Assembly: GCF_002261425.1 (NCBI RefSeq)
Contig: NZ_NEVJ01000003.1
Span: 2,170,001 to 2,234,000 of the forward strand
Direction: 5' to 3'
Source of the DNA: Bordetella genomosp. 9
GTDB lineage: Bacteria; Pseudomonadota; Gammaproteobacteria; Burkholderiales; Burkholderiaceae_B
DNA: 64,000 nt
Shown here: piece by piece, positions 9,201-17,758 of the stretch
Layout: every line of letters begins with the position of its first letter
Numbering within the stretch: the stretch's first letter is position 1
The notes under the pieces: model-generated
Seen by the model: the letters and a program-made list of their open reading frames with translations, nothing else
What the model was told of the DNA's origin: nothing
The model's database searches: none
Made by a program: the position numbers and the translations under genes

Positions 9201-11197
9201 CGGATCAGGGGGTCCTGCGCCTCGCGCGCCAGCCGGGACAGCTCACCCTTGACGGTGGACGCCCGCGCGCCAGCCGGCAGCTCGGCCCGGGGCCGCGGCA
9301 GGGGCGTAAATGTCGCGCGCTCACGCTGGGCAGCATACGCGGCGTCCAGGACTTGCGACAGCACCGTGCGGGCGGTCTTGGGCGCGGCTACGCCTTCGCG
9401 CTGCTTCCGCAGCTGCTCCAGTTGCTGGTCAACCTGCTGCACACGCTCGGTGGCCTGTTGCGCCTCCGCGTTACGGCGTACGGTATCCTCCAGGCGAGCC
9501 ACCTGGGCCTCCACGTCAGCCTGCTTGTCGGCCAACTCCTTGCGCGCGCGCTGGTTGGCCTCCCGGTACTTCATGCCCTGGTCCTGGTACATCCGGGTCA
9601 GGGCCTTCTCATCGTCCGCCGTGGGCATACCCTGGCGCAGCGCTTGGATGTCGCCCCGAGCCTTGGAGATAGCGCCCGGGTCGGCCAGCTCCGCGGTGGC
9701 GGGCGTGAGCCCGGCCCGCTGCGCCTCCAACGCCTCTATCTGCTTGTCCAGCACGTATGCCTGCCGCTCGGCAAGCGGGTCGACCTTGACGCGCGGGGAC
9801 AGTCCCAGGGCTGCGCCATCAAGGCCGCCCAGGTCCGTGGAGATGGAATGGTCCAGGGTGTCAGCCCCGAGGCCCGCGTCGCGTAGCTGGCCCTCTATCC
9901 AGGCTCTGCCCGTAGTGCCATCCACAGCACCCTGCGCAGCGCGCGCCGCCGCGTCCAGCACCGGGATGGCCTCCGGCTTGGCCTGCTCCGCCAGGTCGGT
10001 GTGCAGCCGCCCGTCGTGGCGCACCAGCAGACCACCGAGGGTGCCCAGCGCCGCGCCGGTAATGCCCTGGCCTACCAGCTCGCCCCAGGAGAACCGCTGG
10101 TTGTCGGCGGCCTCCAGGGCTTGGCCTATGGCGATGTTCTCCACAGCCGCAGCCCCAGCGCCCCGGGCGATTGACAGCGCCCTGCCGGCGGCTGCCGCGC
10201 TGCGGGCGGAAGCCACGGCTGCGCCCATCCCCATGGTGGAAATGACTGCTACCGGGTCCGCAAAGCCGCCGATCAGCTGCCCCGCAACCGCGCCGGCCTT
10301 ATCCAGGCCCTGGGTGTTCGCCATGCGGCGCATGTACTCAAGGCGTTCCTGCGCAGTCTGTAGCCGCTGTGCGAAGTCATCCGCATTGCGCGACCCCAGC
10401 ACGTAGTCCGCCAGCTGGTCATTGCCGTACACGCCGGCATCCTGCATCCGCTTGCGGTTGTCCTCGGATGCGGCGTCGAAGGATGGGTCAAAGTCACCGC
10501 GCTGGGCAATCTCGAACAGCTTGCCCGTCACAGTGCCGTGGACCATCGAGTCAAGCACGGACTCCTGGAATCCAGCGTGCAGCTGCTCGTTGGCAAGGCG
10601 TGCCGCGTCGTCGTCGTACAGGCCGGGCAGCGCCTCAGCTGCCTTGTTGAACTCGGCATCCAGCGCCGAAGGCTGCGACGCGCTGTCGAGCGGGACCTGG
10701 GAATACTGGGCCACGCCCTCGGCGCGTGCCTTCTCTTTGCTGTACGTGGGCTGGCTGGCGCTGTCCATGAACACGCGGGTCAGCGGGTCAGCGGGCTGGC
10801 CGGTGGCTACGGACTGCGCCACCCCCTTGAAGAACTCGGGATCGTACTCCCGGCCCTGCTCATGATTCGCGATCTGTCGAGCCAGGCTGGACAGCACCTC
10901 CGGGCTGCGCATGTCCAGCGGCGCATTGGGCTCTACGCCCAGACCTCCGGACACAGCCGCGATATACGCCTTTGTGTTGTTCTCGTTGGGCGGGGCGTAG
11001 CGGGTGATGATGCCTTCGACCGTGTTCAGGCCGTACTTGCTGCCGTAGGTCATCAGATTCTTGACCAGGGCCTTGCCGCCCGCGATGGGGTCGGGGAAGC
11101 GCGCAAAGCCCTTCTCGCCCTCCTGCTCCCCCTCGAAGCCAGCGCCAAAGCGTATGCTGCCGGGGTTGTTCAGGCGGACGCCTAATGGATCAGCCAT
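6212..11197 (-). CDS. Giant internal virion/ejection protein, gp16-like, with murein hydrolase and zincin motifs
   Basis: 1661 residues, last of the three ejection-protein genes and larger than T7 gp16 (about 1318). Residues 1-100 (VRLNNPGSIRF, GFARFPDPIAGGKAL) resemble the NNPGN-type peptidoglycan-degrading domain of phage structural proteins. Residues 470-640 are a charged coiled coil. HEISH lies at residues 722-726 (GAPEHIVLHEISHAATLDA), a zinc-metallopeptidase motif with the downstream acidic helix NSVEEFVAGLY. The long helical remainder should build the DNA-ejection channel. The C-terminus includes a region like T7 gp16 (SPLGAVIGQFHNFGLTSMEKQ). The ATG follows a 65-bp gap with no promoter I can see. 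Confidence 0.9.
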   Translation of the reverse strand: MADPLGVRLNNPGSIRFGAGFEGEQEGEKGFARFPDPIAGGKALVKNLMTYGSKYGLNTVEGIITRYAPPNENNTKAYIAAVSGGLGVEPNAPLDMRSPEVLSSLARQIANHEQGREYDPEFFKGVAQSVATGQPADPLTRVFMDSASQPTYSKEKARAEGVAQYSQVPLDSASQPSALDAEFNKAAEALPGLYDDDAARLANEQLHAGFQESVLDSMVHGTVTGKLFEIAQRGDFDPSFDAASEDNRKRMQDAGVYGNDQLADYVLGSRNADDFAQRLQTAQERLEYMRRMANTQGLDKAGAVAGQLIGGFADPVAVISTMGMGAAVASARSAAAAGRALSIARGAGAAAVENIAIGQALEAADNQRFSWGELVGQGITGAALGTLGGLLVRHDGRLHTDLAEQAKPEAIPVLDAAARAAQGAVDGTTGRAWIEGQLRDAGLGADTLDHSISTDLGGLDGAALGLSPRVKVDPLAERQAYVLDKQIEALEAQRAGLTPATAELADPGAISKARGDIQALRQGMPTADDEKALTRMYQDQGMKYREANQRARKELADKQADVEAQVARLEDTVRRNAEAQQATERVQQVDQQLEQLRKQREGVAAPKTARTVLSQVLDAAYAAQRERATFTPLPRPRAELPAGARASTVKGELSRLAREAQDPLIRTLAGRLREQRFPDSVMGYWSPEDIRRHTNGKGLAYYDPVSGTVNVAHGAPEHIVLHEISHAATLDAIALGKQHPTSTVGKLTAELDTLRTQMQKAHADAGGGTQYYLNSVEEFVAGLYSGDSEFVRRLSATKLDTGESLLSRAVQLVRTLLGLGPQDNNAFLKALDLSDRLIEAPLPGQSGNTGLHLFPADEKIPLTVREQQLKDALEAVGEDLSPEARETAERAQKWLDSRPEWLKKGDEWAASPGVVLSRSKSKVARIAGSILFENSMGSGKRPGQGTVALNYEMMQRGYRDSYLMDIQKDMVSLMSPKERADYAMLGGARQAVERISDQVAEERLRRRAAIKEGREHVSTAPAEVQRIAAAMDSQIAKMVRDGEAVGNEYAENVKGSGIVGFMPQVWKWDRFGDALRSDPKTWEALRKNFTQQYVEMNVEPVIKEMLASGADPEQLARARARLMEQVEHQVNTRLTESVRDPDTRTNMDEGKFENMAAELLDENFHGAQLTDDVVSKFRQLLGDRVRDRTRTEFDLLREVDGVRLLDFVEHDMVSTVQHTAHRFAGQNAMAKAGFKDYQDFEALLTLATKDGATPEDVKLLQFAGRAFGFQPMKASDHPILAALKNFTYAATMGKLGIANLGDLANVTTAAGFRGMFKTLGYGFRGETELYKSLANRAAGLLGQDYRIHAMTADVLPNGRAMTGMGQRLLRVSQKSAQLVSWLNGSNFVQKMLHKGFLPVLAEDLTNAIRGKEGGMSVRRLADAGIDGETAQRIRGQLEKYEAARKEGDAFRWDEWDDQQAADKFIEAMHRVTYQTFQRSLIGEAAMWRSESPLGAVIGQFHNFGLTSMEKQLGRNLAINDMNTYTALAVGMSWAALLYYARLQVNTMGMDKSQAEQYVKDNTTPWKLAQGTLTYFNMSGVAAEMFGVGEVVFGGNTYQAGSGPVAAMGYFGSLSKAANSAGSLLTGQSSNHRKDARNILRILPGGNSIAGTYYSNLLRDED

Positions 11198-11262
11198 CTA
11201 TTCTCCTATGATTGAACGGTAAGCGTCGGCGGTGGGACTCGTTGGAATCCCACCTGGGCCGC

Positions 11263-13692
11263 TTACGGGTTGGGTACATACGCCGGCATGTCCAGCCCGA
11301 AAGGCTTGGCCTGCTCGGCGCGCTTGCGCTTCACGTTGTCGAACTCGCGGATCACCTGGTCTGCGGTGATGGTCACCGTGACGGGCCGCATTCCGCGGTC
11401 GTTGGTCTTCGGCACCCGCGTGATCTGCACCACACCCGCCCCGATTGGCATGCCCGATACGGACTTGTAATCGTCAGGGTCGAAGGTGTTGGGATCGGGC
11501 GTCAGGCCCTGCTCGCTGAACGGGCGCGGCATCTGATCGCCCACGAAGGGCACCGCATTGAGCAGGTTATTCATCGCCTTGCCGGCCACGTTGGTGCGCT
11601 TGTCCGCCGTCTTAATCGGCACCTTGCCCACGGCACCCGCCATGTTCTGCGTAATGACGTTGCGCACCGCCTCCTGGTAGTCCTCGGACGTTTGCGACAG
11701 GCCGCCAATCCGGCCGGCTACCGCGGCGAACAGCCCCGTGCCCTGGCCTCGGGACGTGAGGGAGCCGGGCACATAGGTGCCGTCGATGAAGTCCACGTTG
11801 GAGCTGGGCCCGAACATCTGCGCGAACGCCAGCTGCGTGGCGGTGTCGCGGTCCATGCCCATCCCGCGCATGTAGCGCGCGACGTTGGGAGCCAGGTCCT
11901 GCGCCATGCGCCGCTTGCTGTCATCGTTGAGGTCGTAGCCCGTAACGCTACCGGGGCCGAAGATGGGGATGTTGCGCTTCAGGAAACCTGGGTCCTCGCC
12001 GTCGATAGCAGCCTGGGCTTCCTTGATGTCCTTCTGCGTTACGTCCGCCTTCCACCCGTTCTGCACTGCTTGGCGCACCGCGTCTACCGCGGACTTGTCG
12101 CTCAGGTTCACACCGCTCTGCACCAGCATCGTCATCTTGGCCGCGTTCTCCGGGCCGACGTACTGCGCCAGCGCAGCCACGCCATTGGGCGATGTCGCCA
12201 TGACCTGCATAAGGCCCAGCGAGTTCCGCATGCCGTCCGTGGTCAGGGTCCCCTGAACGAAGAAGTTGTTCGCGTCGGTGGTCAGCTGGTTCTTCAGGTC
12301 GCTGTCTACCGTCTTCGCGCCCCATTGCGAGGCGACGGCCAGCTTCCCGACCCAGCTGCGAAGGGCTTCAGGCCCCTTGCGTTGCGAGTCCGCGAACGAG
12401 GCGCGCAGCGTAGCTTGCACCACATCGGCGCTCATGTGGTCAAGCGCGATGGGGGCGCGGCCATTGCTCATGCCGTCCAGAAGGTCCGTCTGCTGCTGCT
12501 GCGCATCGCGCGCTTGCTGCTCGCCCTTCAGGTAGGCGTTAATCAGCGGGGCTTGCTGACGGCGCAGGTACTCCTGGCCCTGGAACCACATGACATGCAT
12601 CCGCGCCCGCTCATCGTTGTCGAAGAACGGGGTGGACGCGCCGGTCTTTTGCGTCCACGCTGCGTTGCGGCTGTCGATGTACTTGTCCAGCTGCTCAATG
12701 GACTGCGGCCCCGAGCCCTGGGACAGAGCGACGTGTAGCCCGGCCGTATCGCTGGCATCGCCCTGGTACAGCGGGTTGTTCTTCTGGACCCACTGCACCG
12801 CGTACGGCTGCATGCGCTCCAGGGCGTTGCGCGTATCCAGCGGCAGCTTCTGGTACTCAGGGGTCTGCTTGAACGCGTCCACGATGGCGAAGTTGCCCTT
12901 CAGCATGTTCGCCTGCATGGCCTGAGCCGTCGCCTTACCCCACGCCTCGTCGGTCATGCCAGGAAGCGGTTGGAATGCCGCGAGGGCGCGGGCCTTCTGT
13001 TGTTCCTGCTGCTCGGGCGTATAGAAGCCATCGCCCACGCCGCGGGCCGTCTGGAAGGTATCGCCAGCAGACACCAAGGTATTGCCGAACGTGGTGACGT
13101 TCTGCTCCTGGACATACGCGACGTGCTGCTTCATGTGCAGGTCCAGCATCGGGCCGAACTGCTCCGCCAGCTTGGCCTGCACCATCGCGTCGGTCGCAGG
13201 ATCGCCCGTGCTGCCGATCTGCTTGGCCTGATCCACCAGGTACTTGCGCACCACGTCTGGCGACTGCTTCCGCAGCTCCGGCATGTTCTGTAGGAAAGTC
13301 GACTGCGCGTCGTCCATGGCGGACATCATCGTCATCGCCTGTGCACCGCGCACCGTGGCGCCGGGGCCGAAAATCTTGGCGTACCAGGGCTGCTCCTTCT
13401 GGATTTCCAGCAGAGACTTACCCTGAGCCACCTCCGACATACCCTCGAAGTACTGCTCTTGCTGCTTCTGCTGCACGAACTGATCCAGCGCACCGCGCGT
13501 CAACTGATTCAGCGCGTCCAGCACCTTGGACGACGGGTCCATGCGGAAGTCGCCTTGGGGAGCGAACGGTGCCTGCTGGAACTGCACAGGCCCAGCCCCA
13601 CCTCCCGTTATGCGGGTAGCGGGGCCTTGCCCGGATGCAGCCGGCTGCTGAATGACGACGTTGCCGCCGCTGTCTAAGCCGTATCCGGCCAT
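11263..13692 (-). CDS. Internal virion protein, gp15-like
   Basis: 809 residues, matching T7 gp15 (747) in size, order and its mainly helical, Gln/Ala-rich nature (DQFVQQKQQEQYFEGMSE near the N-terminus). In T7, gp15 forms the periplasmic part of the ejection tunnel with gp14 and gp16. It sits 9 nt after the gp14-like gene and 65 nt before the gp16-like gene. There are no catalytic motifs and no signal peptide, as expected for a packaged protein. Confidence 0.85.
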   Translation of the reverse strand: MAGYGLDSGGNVVIQQPAASGQGPATRITGGGAGPVQFQQAPFAPQGDFRMDPSSKVLDALNQLTRGALDQFVQQKQQEQYFEGMSEVAQGKSLLEIQKEQPWYAKIFGPGATVRGAQAMTMMSAMDDAQSTFLQNMPELRKQSPDVVRKYLVDQAKQIGSTGDPATDAMVQAKLAEQFGPMLDLHMKQHVAYVQEQNVTTFGNTLVSAGDTFQTARGVGDGFYTPEQQEQQKARALAAFQPLPGMTDEAWGKATAQAMQANMLKGNFAIVDAFKQTPEYQKLPLDTRNALERMQPYAVQWVQKNNPLYQGDASDTAGLHVALSQGSGPQSIEQLDKYIDSRNAAWTQKTGASTPFFDNDERARMHVMWFQGQEYLRRQQAPLINAYLKGEQQARDAQQQQTDLLDGMSNGRAPIALDHMSADVVQATLRASFADSQRKGPEALRSWVGKLAVASQWGAKTVDSDLKNQLTTDANNFFVQGTLTTDGMRNSLGLMQVMATSPNGVAALAQYVGPENAAKMTMLVQSGVNLSDKSAVDAVRQAVQNGWKADVTQKDIKEAQAAIDGEDPGFLKRNIPIFGPGSVTGYDLNDDSKRRMAQDLAPNVARYMRGMGMDRDTATQLAFAQMFGPSSNVDFIDGTYVPGSLTSRGQGTGLFAAVAGRIGGLSQTSEDYQEAVRNVITQNMAGAVGKVPIKTADKRTNVAGKAMNNLLNAVPFVGDQMPRPFSEQGLTPDPNTFDPDDYKSVSGMPIGAGVVQITRVPKTNDRGMRPVTVTITADQVIREFDNVKRKRAEQAKPFGLDMPAYVPNP

Positions 13693-13701
13693 TGAATCTC
13701 C

Positions 13702-14514
13702 TTATGCTCCACTGAAGTAGCCGCCCTGATAAGAGAGGCCACTGCCGTCACTCAACGCGTCGCCAATACCGACGCCCGAGGCGGCTGTGATGCCGCCCCC
13801 TGGGGATGCGCTGGGCGACTTGAATGCGCCTTTGGCCCAAAGGGTGAGGCCGGTTCCAATGACCCCGCCCAGCGCTTGCTGGAAGGGACCGGGGCCGAAG
13901 TTGCCTGCCAGCAGCGGGACCTGCGCCTTCGGCGCGACGTTGATGCCGTAATCCAGCGTCGGGATGGACTGGCCGAAGTCCAGGCTGGACACCGAAGCGC
14001 GGACCAGGCCCTGGCGCCGCATAAGCGAGTCGAAGCTGATGTAGCGCTGGTTATCCTGCGCTTGCGTCTCAACTGCCCCGGCCTGTAGTGAGACAACGCT
14101 GCGCAACGCATCCGCGCTCGACCCGCCCACGCCCCTGGCCGACGCGTCGGCGCGCAGTGCTCCCAGCGTCGCCGCGGCCTGTAGCCGGGCCGAGAGCCGG
14201 CCGCGCACCATAGAGTCCATAACGCGCACCTCGTTCTCGGCCAGGGCGTTGCTCTGGTCCCCGAAAGCTTGGAGCTTCGACTGGTTCGCAGCGGAGCGCT
14301 GCGTGTTCGCCAGCGTCGCCTGGGCTGCCAGGAATTGATTCTGGCCGCCACGGATGAGGTTCGCGGCGTCCGCGTTCGCCTGGCCCACGGTATTACGAGC
14401 GAACACGTCTGCGCTGTTCAGCGAGTCCTGCGCCCGTGTTATGTACTGCTGCTCCTGCGCCTTCATGTAGTCCTGGCCGAACTGCCAGGCCATTCCTATG
14501 ATCGCCTGGTACAC
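13702..14514 (-). CDS. Internal virion protein, gp14-like
   Basis: 270 residues. An N-terminal helical part with repeated Ala/Gln/Asn heptads (residues 15-170) is followed by a hydrophobic Gly-rich stretch (GGVIGTGLTLWA) and a low-complexity Gly/Ser C-terminus. It lies between tail tube B and the gp15-like gene, the T7 gene 14 position; gp14 makes the outer-membrane part of the ejection channel. The call rests on synteny and composition. Confidence 0.83.
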   Translation of the reverse strand: MYQAIIGMAWQFGQDYMKAQEQQYITRAQDSLNSADVFARNTVGQANADAANLIRGGQNQFLAAQATLANTQRSAANQSKLQAFGDQSNALAENEVRVMDSMVRGRLSARLQAAATLGALRADASARGVGGSSADALRSVVSLQAGAVETQAQDNQRYISFDSLMRRQGLVRASVSSLDFGQSIPTLDYGINVAPKAQVPLLAGNFGPGPFQQALGGVIGTGLTLWAKGAFKSPSASPGGGITAASGVGIGDALSDGSGLSYQGGYFSGA

Positions 14515-14523
14515 ATTACCCTC

Positions 14524-17088
14524 CTACACACGGCGTGAGTTGTTGAATATCTGCCCAACCCACTCGATGGCAGAGATGGTGCAAGGAAGCCAGCCGCGTG
14601 ACCGGAAGGACATGCGGTGCTCCACGTTGGCCCGGCCGCAGGGGATGTCCACAGTGGCGTCGCTGACTGGCTGGCGGCCGACTTGGTTGTTGCTCAAGCC
14701 CACACGCCGGCCGTTGAACCCGAACACGCGGCGCTCCCCTTCCGAGTCAACCCGGTAGGCGTCCATGCCGCCCGTCTGCGTAAGCGAGACGGTGTAGCGG
14801 TTGACCACCAAGCGTCCATTCACCAGCGCCCGGTCGTTCTGGTCCCGGACGTATGGCGAAGTGAGGTCCGTATCGGAATCGAAATGCACTCCGACCGAGG
14901 CGGCGTACTGCCCGCTGTTCAGTACGTCCGTGTAGAACGACTGTTGATCCGCGATATGCGCACCCAGCAGAGCGGCAGGCGAGCCCTGGTCAGCCGCAAC
15001 GTACACGTCGGACAGCACCGACGAATCCGCCGGGCGGAGGAACCCCGTGCCGGCGCGATAAGCGGCAACCGTACGCAGCATGTCCAGATACGGGCGAGGC
15101 GACACGTCCGAGTCCATCACGAACTGCTCGCACGCGGCCCACAGGCCCTGTGCGTTCTGGCGAATCGTGAAGGCGTACAGCGTGGCCTTGTAGGTCGTGA
15201 TTCCGATGATGCGGCCCACCACCGGGGACCACTCCCAGCGCGACCAGGAGTCGAACACCCGCTGCTGCGAGCCCGGCTGGTCGATGAAGCGGTACACGTA
15301 CAGCCCCATGTCGTAGCCGTCCGTTCGGACGAATATAGTGTGCGGTGACGGTAGCGCGGCGAACTGGATCGGCCGCCCGCGCATGTACTTGTCCAGCTGC
15401 TGGCTTATCAGGAATGGCTCCGGCGCGTCCTCGAACAGGCCCAGCTGGAACTGGGACACGCTCGTACTGAACGGCGACGGGCCGGCCTGATTCGGCGCGG
15501 ACTCATACTTTCCGTAGAACAGCAGATTCGCCACCACGATGGGCTGCGCGTTCACGGAGTCCTTCTCGCTGGCCGAGGTGGATATAGCGATAGTGCTGGG
15601 AGTCACCGCCGCCCGGCCGCTGATGCTGTACTGGTTGCGCTGACCGAACAGGAACAGGTCCTTGTTGTAGGTCACGCATTTCGTGATGATGTCGTCCTCA
15701 GCACCCAGGGCGTACGCCTCTATGGGGTCGTCCGCATCGTCGCGCAGCATGGACGCGCGGAACCAGTTGAAGTAGTCCCCGGCCCGTGACATGAAGATCA
15801 CGCCGTCCGCCACGATAACCAGCCGGTCCATGAACACGGTAAGCAAGGTGACGCGCCGCCCAAAGAAATAGGGAACGGCTCCCTTCGAGCTGGTGTCGCC
15901 GGCTACGCTCGCCGCGTATCCTGGCACCGGCGTGCCGAGGACGGCTTGTAGTCGCGCGGGGCTGTCCGCGATGATGAGGGTCTGCTTGTCCGCAGAGAGC
16001 GTCGCAAGGGCAAACACTTGCCCCGGCTGCACCACTTGTGCCGGACCTTCGACCCATGTCACTGTGCCCCAGGAGGCCCCAGTGTCCAGCTTTGCGACCA
16101 TGTAGTACGAGTCGTCCGTGCCCTTAGGCTTGACGCGTACCACCTTGCCCGCCCAGTGAACCGTGGACAGCTTCGCCGGGTCGTCAACCTCGTTGAACAC
16201 CGCGCGGAACAGTGTGCCGTCCCCGGAGTCGTCTACAGAAAGCTCCGAGACGTTCTCCATGATGATAGAGCCGCCGACCTGTGCAAGGTTGGTGAACCCC
16301 TGCGCCACCAGCTGCGCGATAAGCTGCGCCGCGATGAACTGCGGCTGTACGCTCGCCATGGCGTCGCCAATCCACTTGTTCACTGCGGAGTTGTACGCGT
16401 TCACGCGGTCGTTGACCTGCTTCTGGTAGTTCGAGTTCCCGTCCTGCACGATGTCACTCGTGTCCAGCAGATTCGGGTAGCTGGACGACAGCGTGGTGTA
16501 CGCCGCGGAGAACACGGCCCCGTCCGTACTGCGGCGAACGGTCATCTTGAATGTTCGGCTGTACGATCCACCGCGCACCCAGGCAACCGCCCGCGAGCCC
16601 TGGGCCGCGTAGTTGTTGGTCGTCGTGTAGCCTGGCCCCAACTGGTTGGATGCCATGACGATGTACTTCCCCACCGTCGTGATCGCGGACAGCCCGCCGA
16701 ACACCCAAGGATTCAGCGCGTTGGCGGCCGAAGGCTGGAGCTGCACGTTCAGGAACTTGCCGGTGTCCTTGTTGAAGCAGAAGCAGAACGGAAGGGTGTC
16801 GCCCAAGGTGCGCGCGGCCGACTGGTAGTGCAGCGAGTATTCCGTGCCGTCGATGAAGAAGCTGTACTCGCGGTAGTTGCGCAGGTATCCCTGCTGCGCG
16901 GCACTGAGCGAAGCTATGCTCAGGGCCTTCTCGTCCATCGTCACCGACCCGTGGCGGCGCGAAATGCCGCGGCGCGGGTCCGATATGACGTTGACCTGTT
17001 CCCAATGCTGCCCGGGGAGCCGGTCCTGCGGGACCTGTTCCGATACGCCTCGCGTGACGCTGGCGTAGCTAGAAGCTACTCGCGCCAT
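14524..17088 (-). CDS. Tail tubular protein B (nozzle, gp12-like)
   Basis: 854-residue beta-rich tail protein beginning MARVASSYASVTRGVSEQVP with the conserved opening of T7 gp12 (RLPGQHWEQVNVISDPRRGI and RRHG). Length is close to T7 gp12 (794). It forms the tail nozzle to which fibres attach. It overlaps the gatekeeper gene by 1 nt and precedes the ejection-protein genes, the T7 order 11-12-14-15-16. Confidence 0.95.
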   Translation of the reverse strand: MARVASSYASVTRGVSEQVPQDRLPGQHWEQVNVISDPRRGISRRHGSVTMDEKALSIASLSAAQQGYLRNYREYSFFIDGTEYSLHYQSAARTLGDTLPFCFCFNKDTGKFLNVQLQPSAANALNPWVFGGLSAITTVGKYIVMASNQLGPGYTTTNNYAAQGSRAVAWVRGGSYSRTFKMTVRRSTDGAVFSAAYTTLSSSYPNLLDTSDIVQDGNSNYQKQVNDRVNAYNSAVNKWIGDAMASVQPQFIAAQLIAQLVAQGFTNLAQVGGSIIMENVSELSVDDSGDGTLFRAVFNEVDDPAKLSTVHWAGKVVRVKPKGTDDSYYMVAKLDTGASWGTVTWVEGPAQVVQPGQVFALATLSADKQTLIIADSPARLQAVLGTPVPGYAASVAGDTSSKGAVPYFFGRRVTLLTVFMDRLVIVADGVIFMSRAGDYFNWFRASMLRDDADDPIEAYALGAEDDIITKCVTYNKDLFLFGQRNQYSISGRAAVTPSTIAISTSASEKDSVNAQPIVVANLLFYGKYESAPNQAGPSPFSTSVSQFQLGLFEDAPEPFLISQQLDKYMRGRPIQFAALPSPHTIFVRTDGYDMGLYVYRFIDQPGSQQRVFDSWSRWEWSPVVGRIIGITTYKATLYAFTIRQNAQGLWAACEQFVMDSDVSPRPYLDMLRTVAAYRAGTGFLRPADSSVLSDVYVAADQGSPAALLGAHIADQQSFYTDVLNSGQYAASVGVHFDSDTDLTSPYVRDQNDRALVNGRLVVNRYTVSLTQTGGMDAYRVDSEGERRVFGFNGRRVGLSNNQVGRQPVSDATVDIPCGRANVEHRMSFRSRGWLPCTISAIEWVGQIFNNSRRV

Positions 17089-17693
17089 CAGCGGATGCGG
17101 TAAGGGTACAGGGCGCGACCAGTACGGGTGATCGGGCGGATGCCAGCGAGGACGCGCTGCGCGCCTGGGGCCTCCAACATGTTGAGGCGCTGGTTGCGGA
17201 TGTGCATGCGGCGCACGCGGCTGTATGCCTGGCTGTACGCGGCGTTCAGCTTCTTGTACTTGTTGTCGTCCGCATCATAGGACGACTGGAAATCCAACTG
17301 CGCGCGCAGGGAAACCATGGCAGCCGCGTTGTGCGGCAGCTTTTCGAACGGTATCTCGCGGATCAGCCGGCCACGCACACCTCGGCCGATCTTGTTGGTC
17401 TGCTTCAGGGTGTCCCACAGCAGGTTTCCACGCTGAACGAGCGAGGTGTCCTCCAGCTCCAGATTCAGGGTGTCTGCGGGGACATACACGTAGCCCGTGT
17501 TCGGATCGGCCTGGAGCGTGATGTAGTCCGTATTGAACCACCAGCCCAGCTCCTGCTCGATAACGTTCACCTCGGACAGGATATTGAGTGCCGCCTGTAC
17601 GTACGGATGGTCTGCATCCAGCTCGTTGAGCGGAGTTTCCCCCATCGTCTTCAGGCAGTTATTTACGACGGTCAGCGGAGTGATTGCCGACAT
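17088..17693 (-). CDS. Tail tubular protein A (gatekeeper, gp11-like)
   Basis: 201 residues (T7 gp11 has 196), opening MSAITPLTVVNNCLKTMGETPLNEL with the family's helical N-terminus and the WWFNTDYITLQADPNTGYVYVP segment typical of gp11. It closes the portal channel and joins head to tail. It lies just beyond the capsid terminator with a Shine-Dalgarno (AGGAGG) in that short gap, so its message must come from read-through or an upstream start. Confidence 0.95.
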   Translation of the reverse strand: MSAITPLTVVNNCLKTMGETPLNELDADHPYVQAALNILSEVNVIEQELGWWFNTDYITLQADPNTGYVYVPADTLNLELEDTSLVQRGNLLWDTLKQTNKIGRGVRGRLIREIPFEKLPHNAAAMVSLRAQLDFQSSYDADDNKYKKLNAAYSQAYSRVRRMHIRNQRLNMLEAPGAQRVLAGIRPITRTGRALYPYRIR

Positions 17694-17710
17694 TGAACCT
17701 CCTTAAGCGA

Positions 17711-17745
17711 AAATAGCCCGGGACCTTGTGGGCACCGGGCTATTT
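17711..17745 (-). terminator. Strong hairpin terminator after capsid gene (T-phi position)
   Basis: 11-bp perfect stem AAATAGCCCGG/CCGGGCTATTT with a 13-nt loop, followed on the - strand by TTTTCGCTT. It lies 13 nt after the capsid stop, the position of the T7 late terminator T-phi. The A-rich side makes it roughly symmetric, so it may work weakly the other way as well. Confidence 0.85.
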
Positions 17746-17758
17746 GTTGTTCGACGGC

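Noticed and set aside
6530..10406. Long + strand ORFs opposite the gp16-like gene
   Set aside because: Antisense shadows of a GC-rich gene with strong codon bias; no Shine-Dalgarno, no domain.
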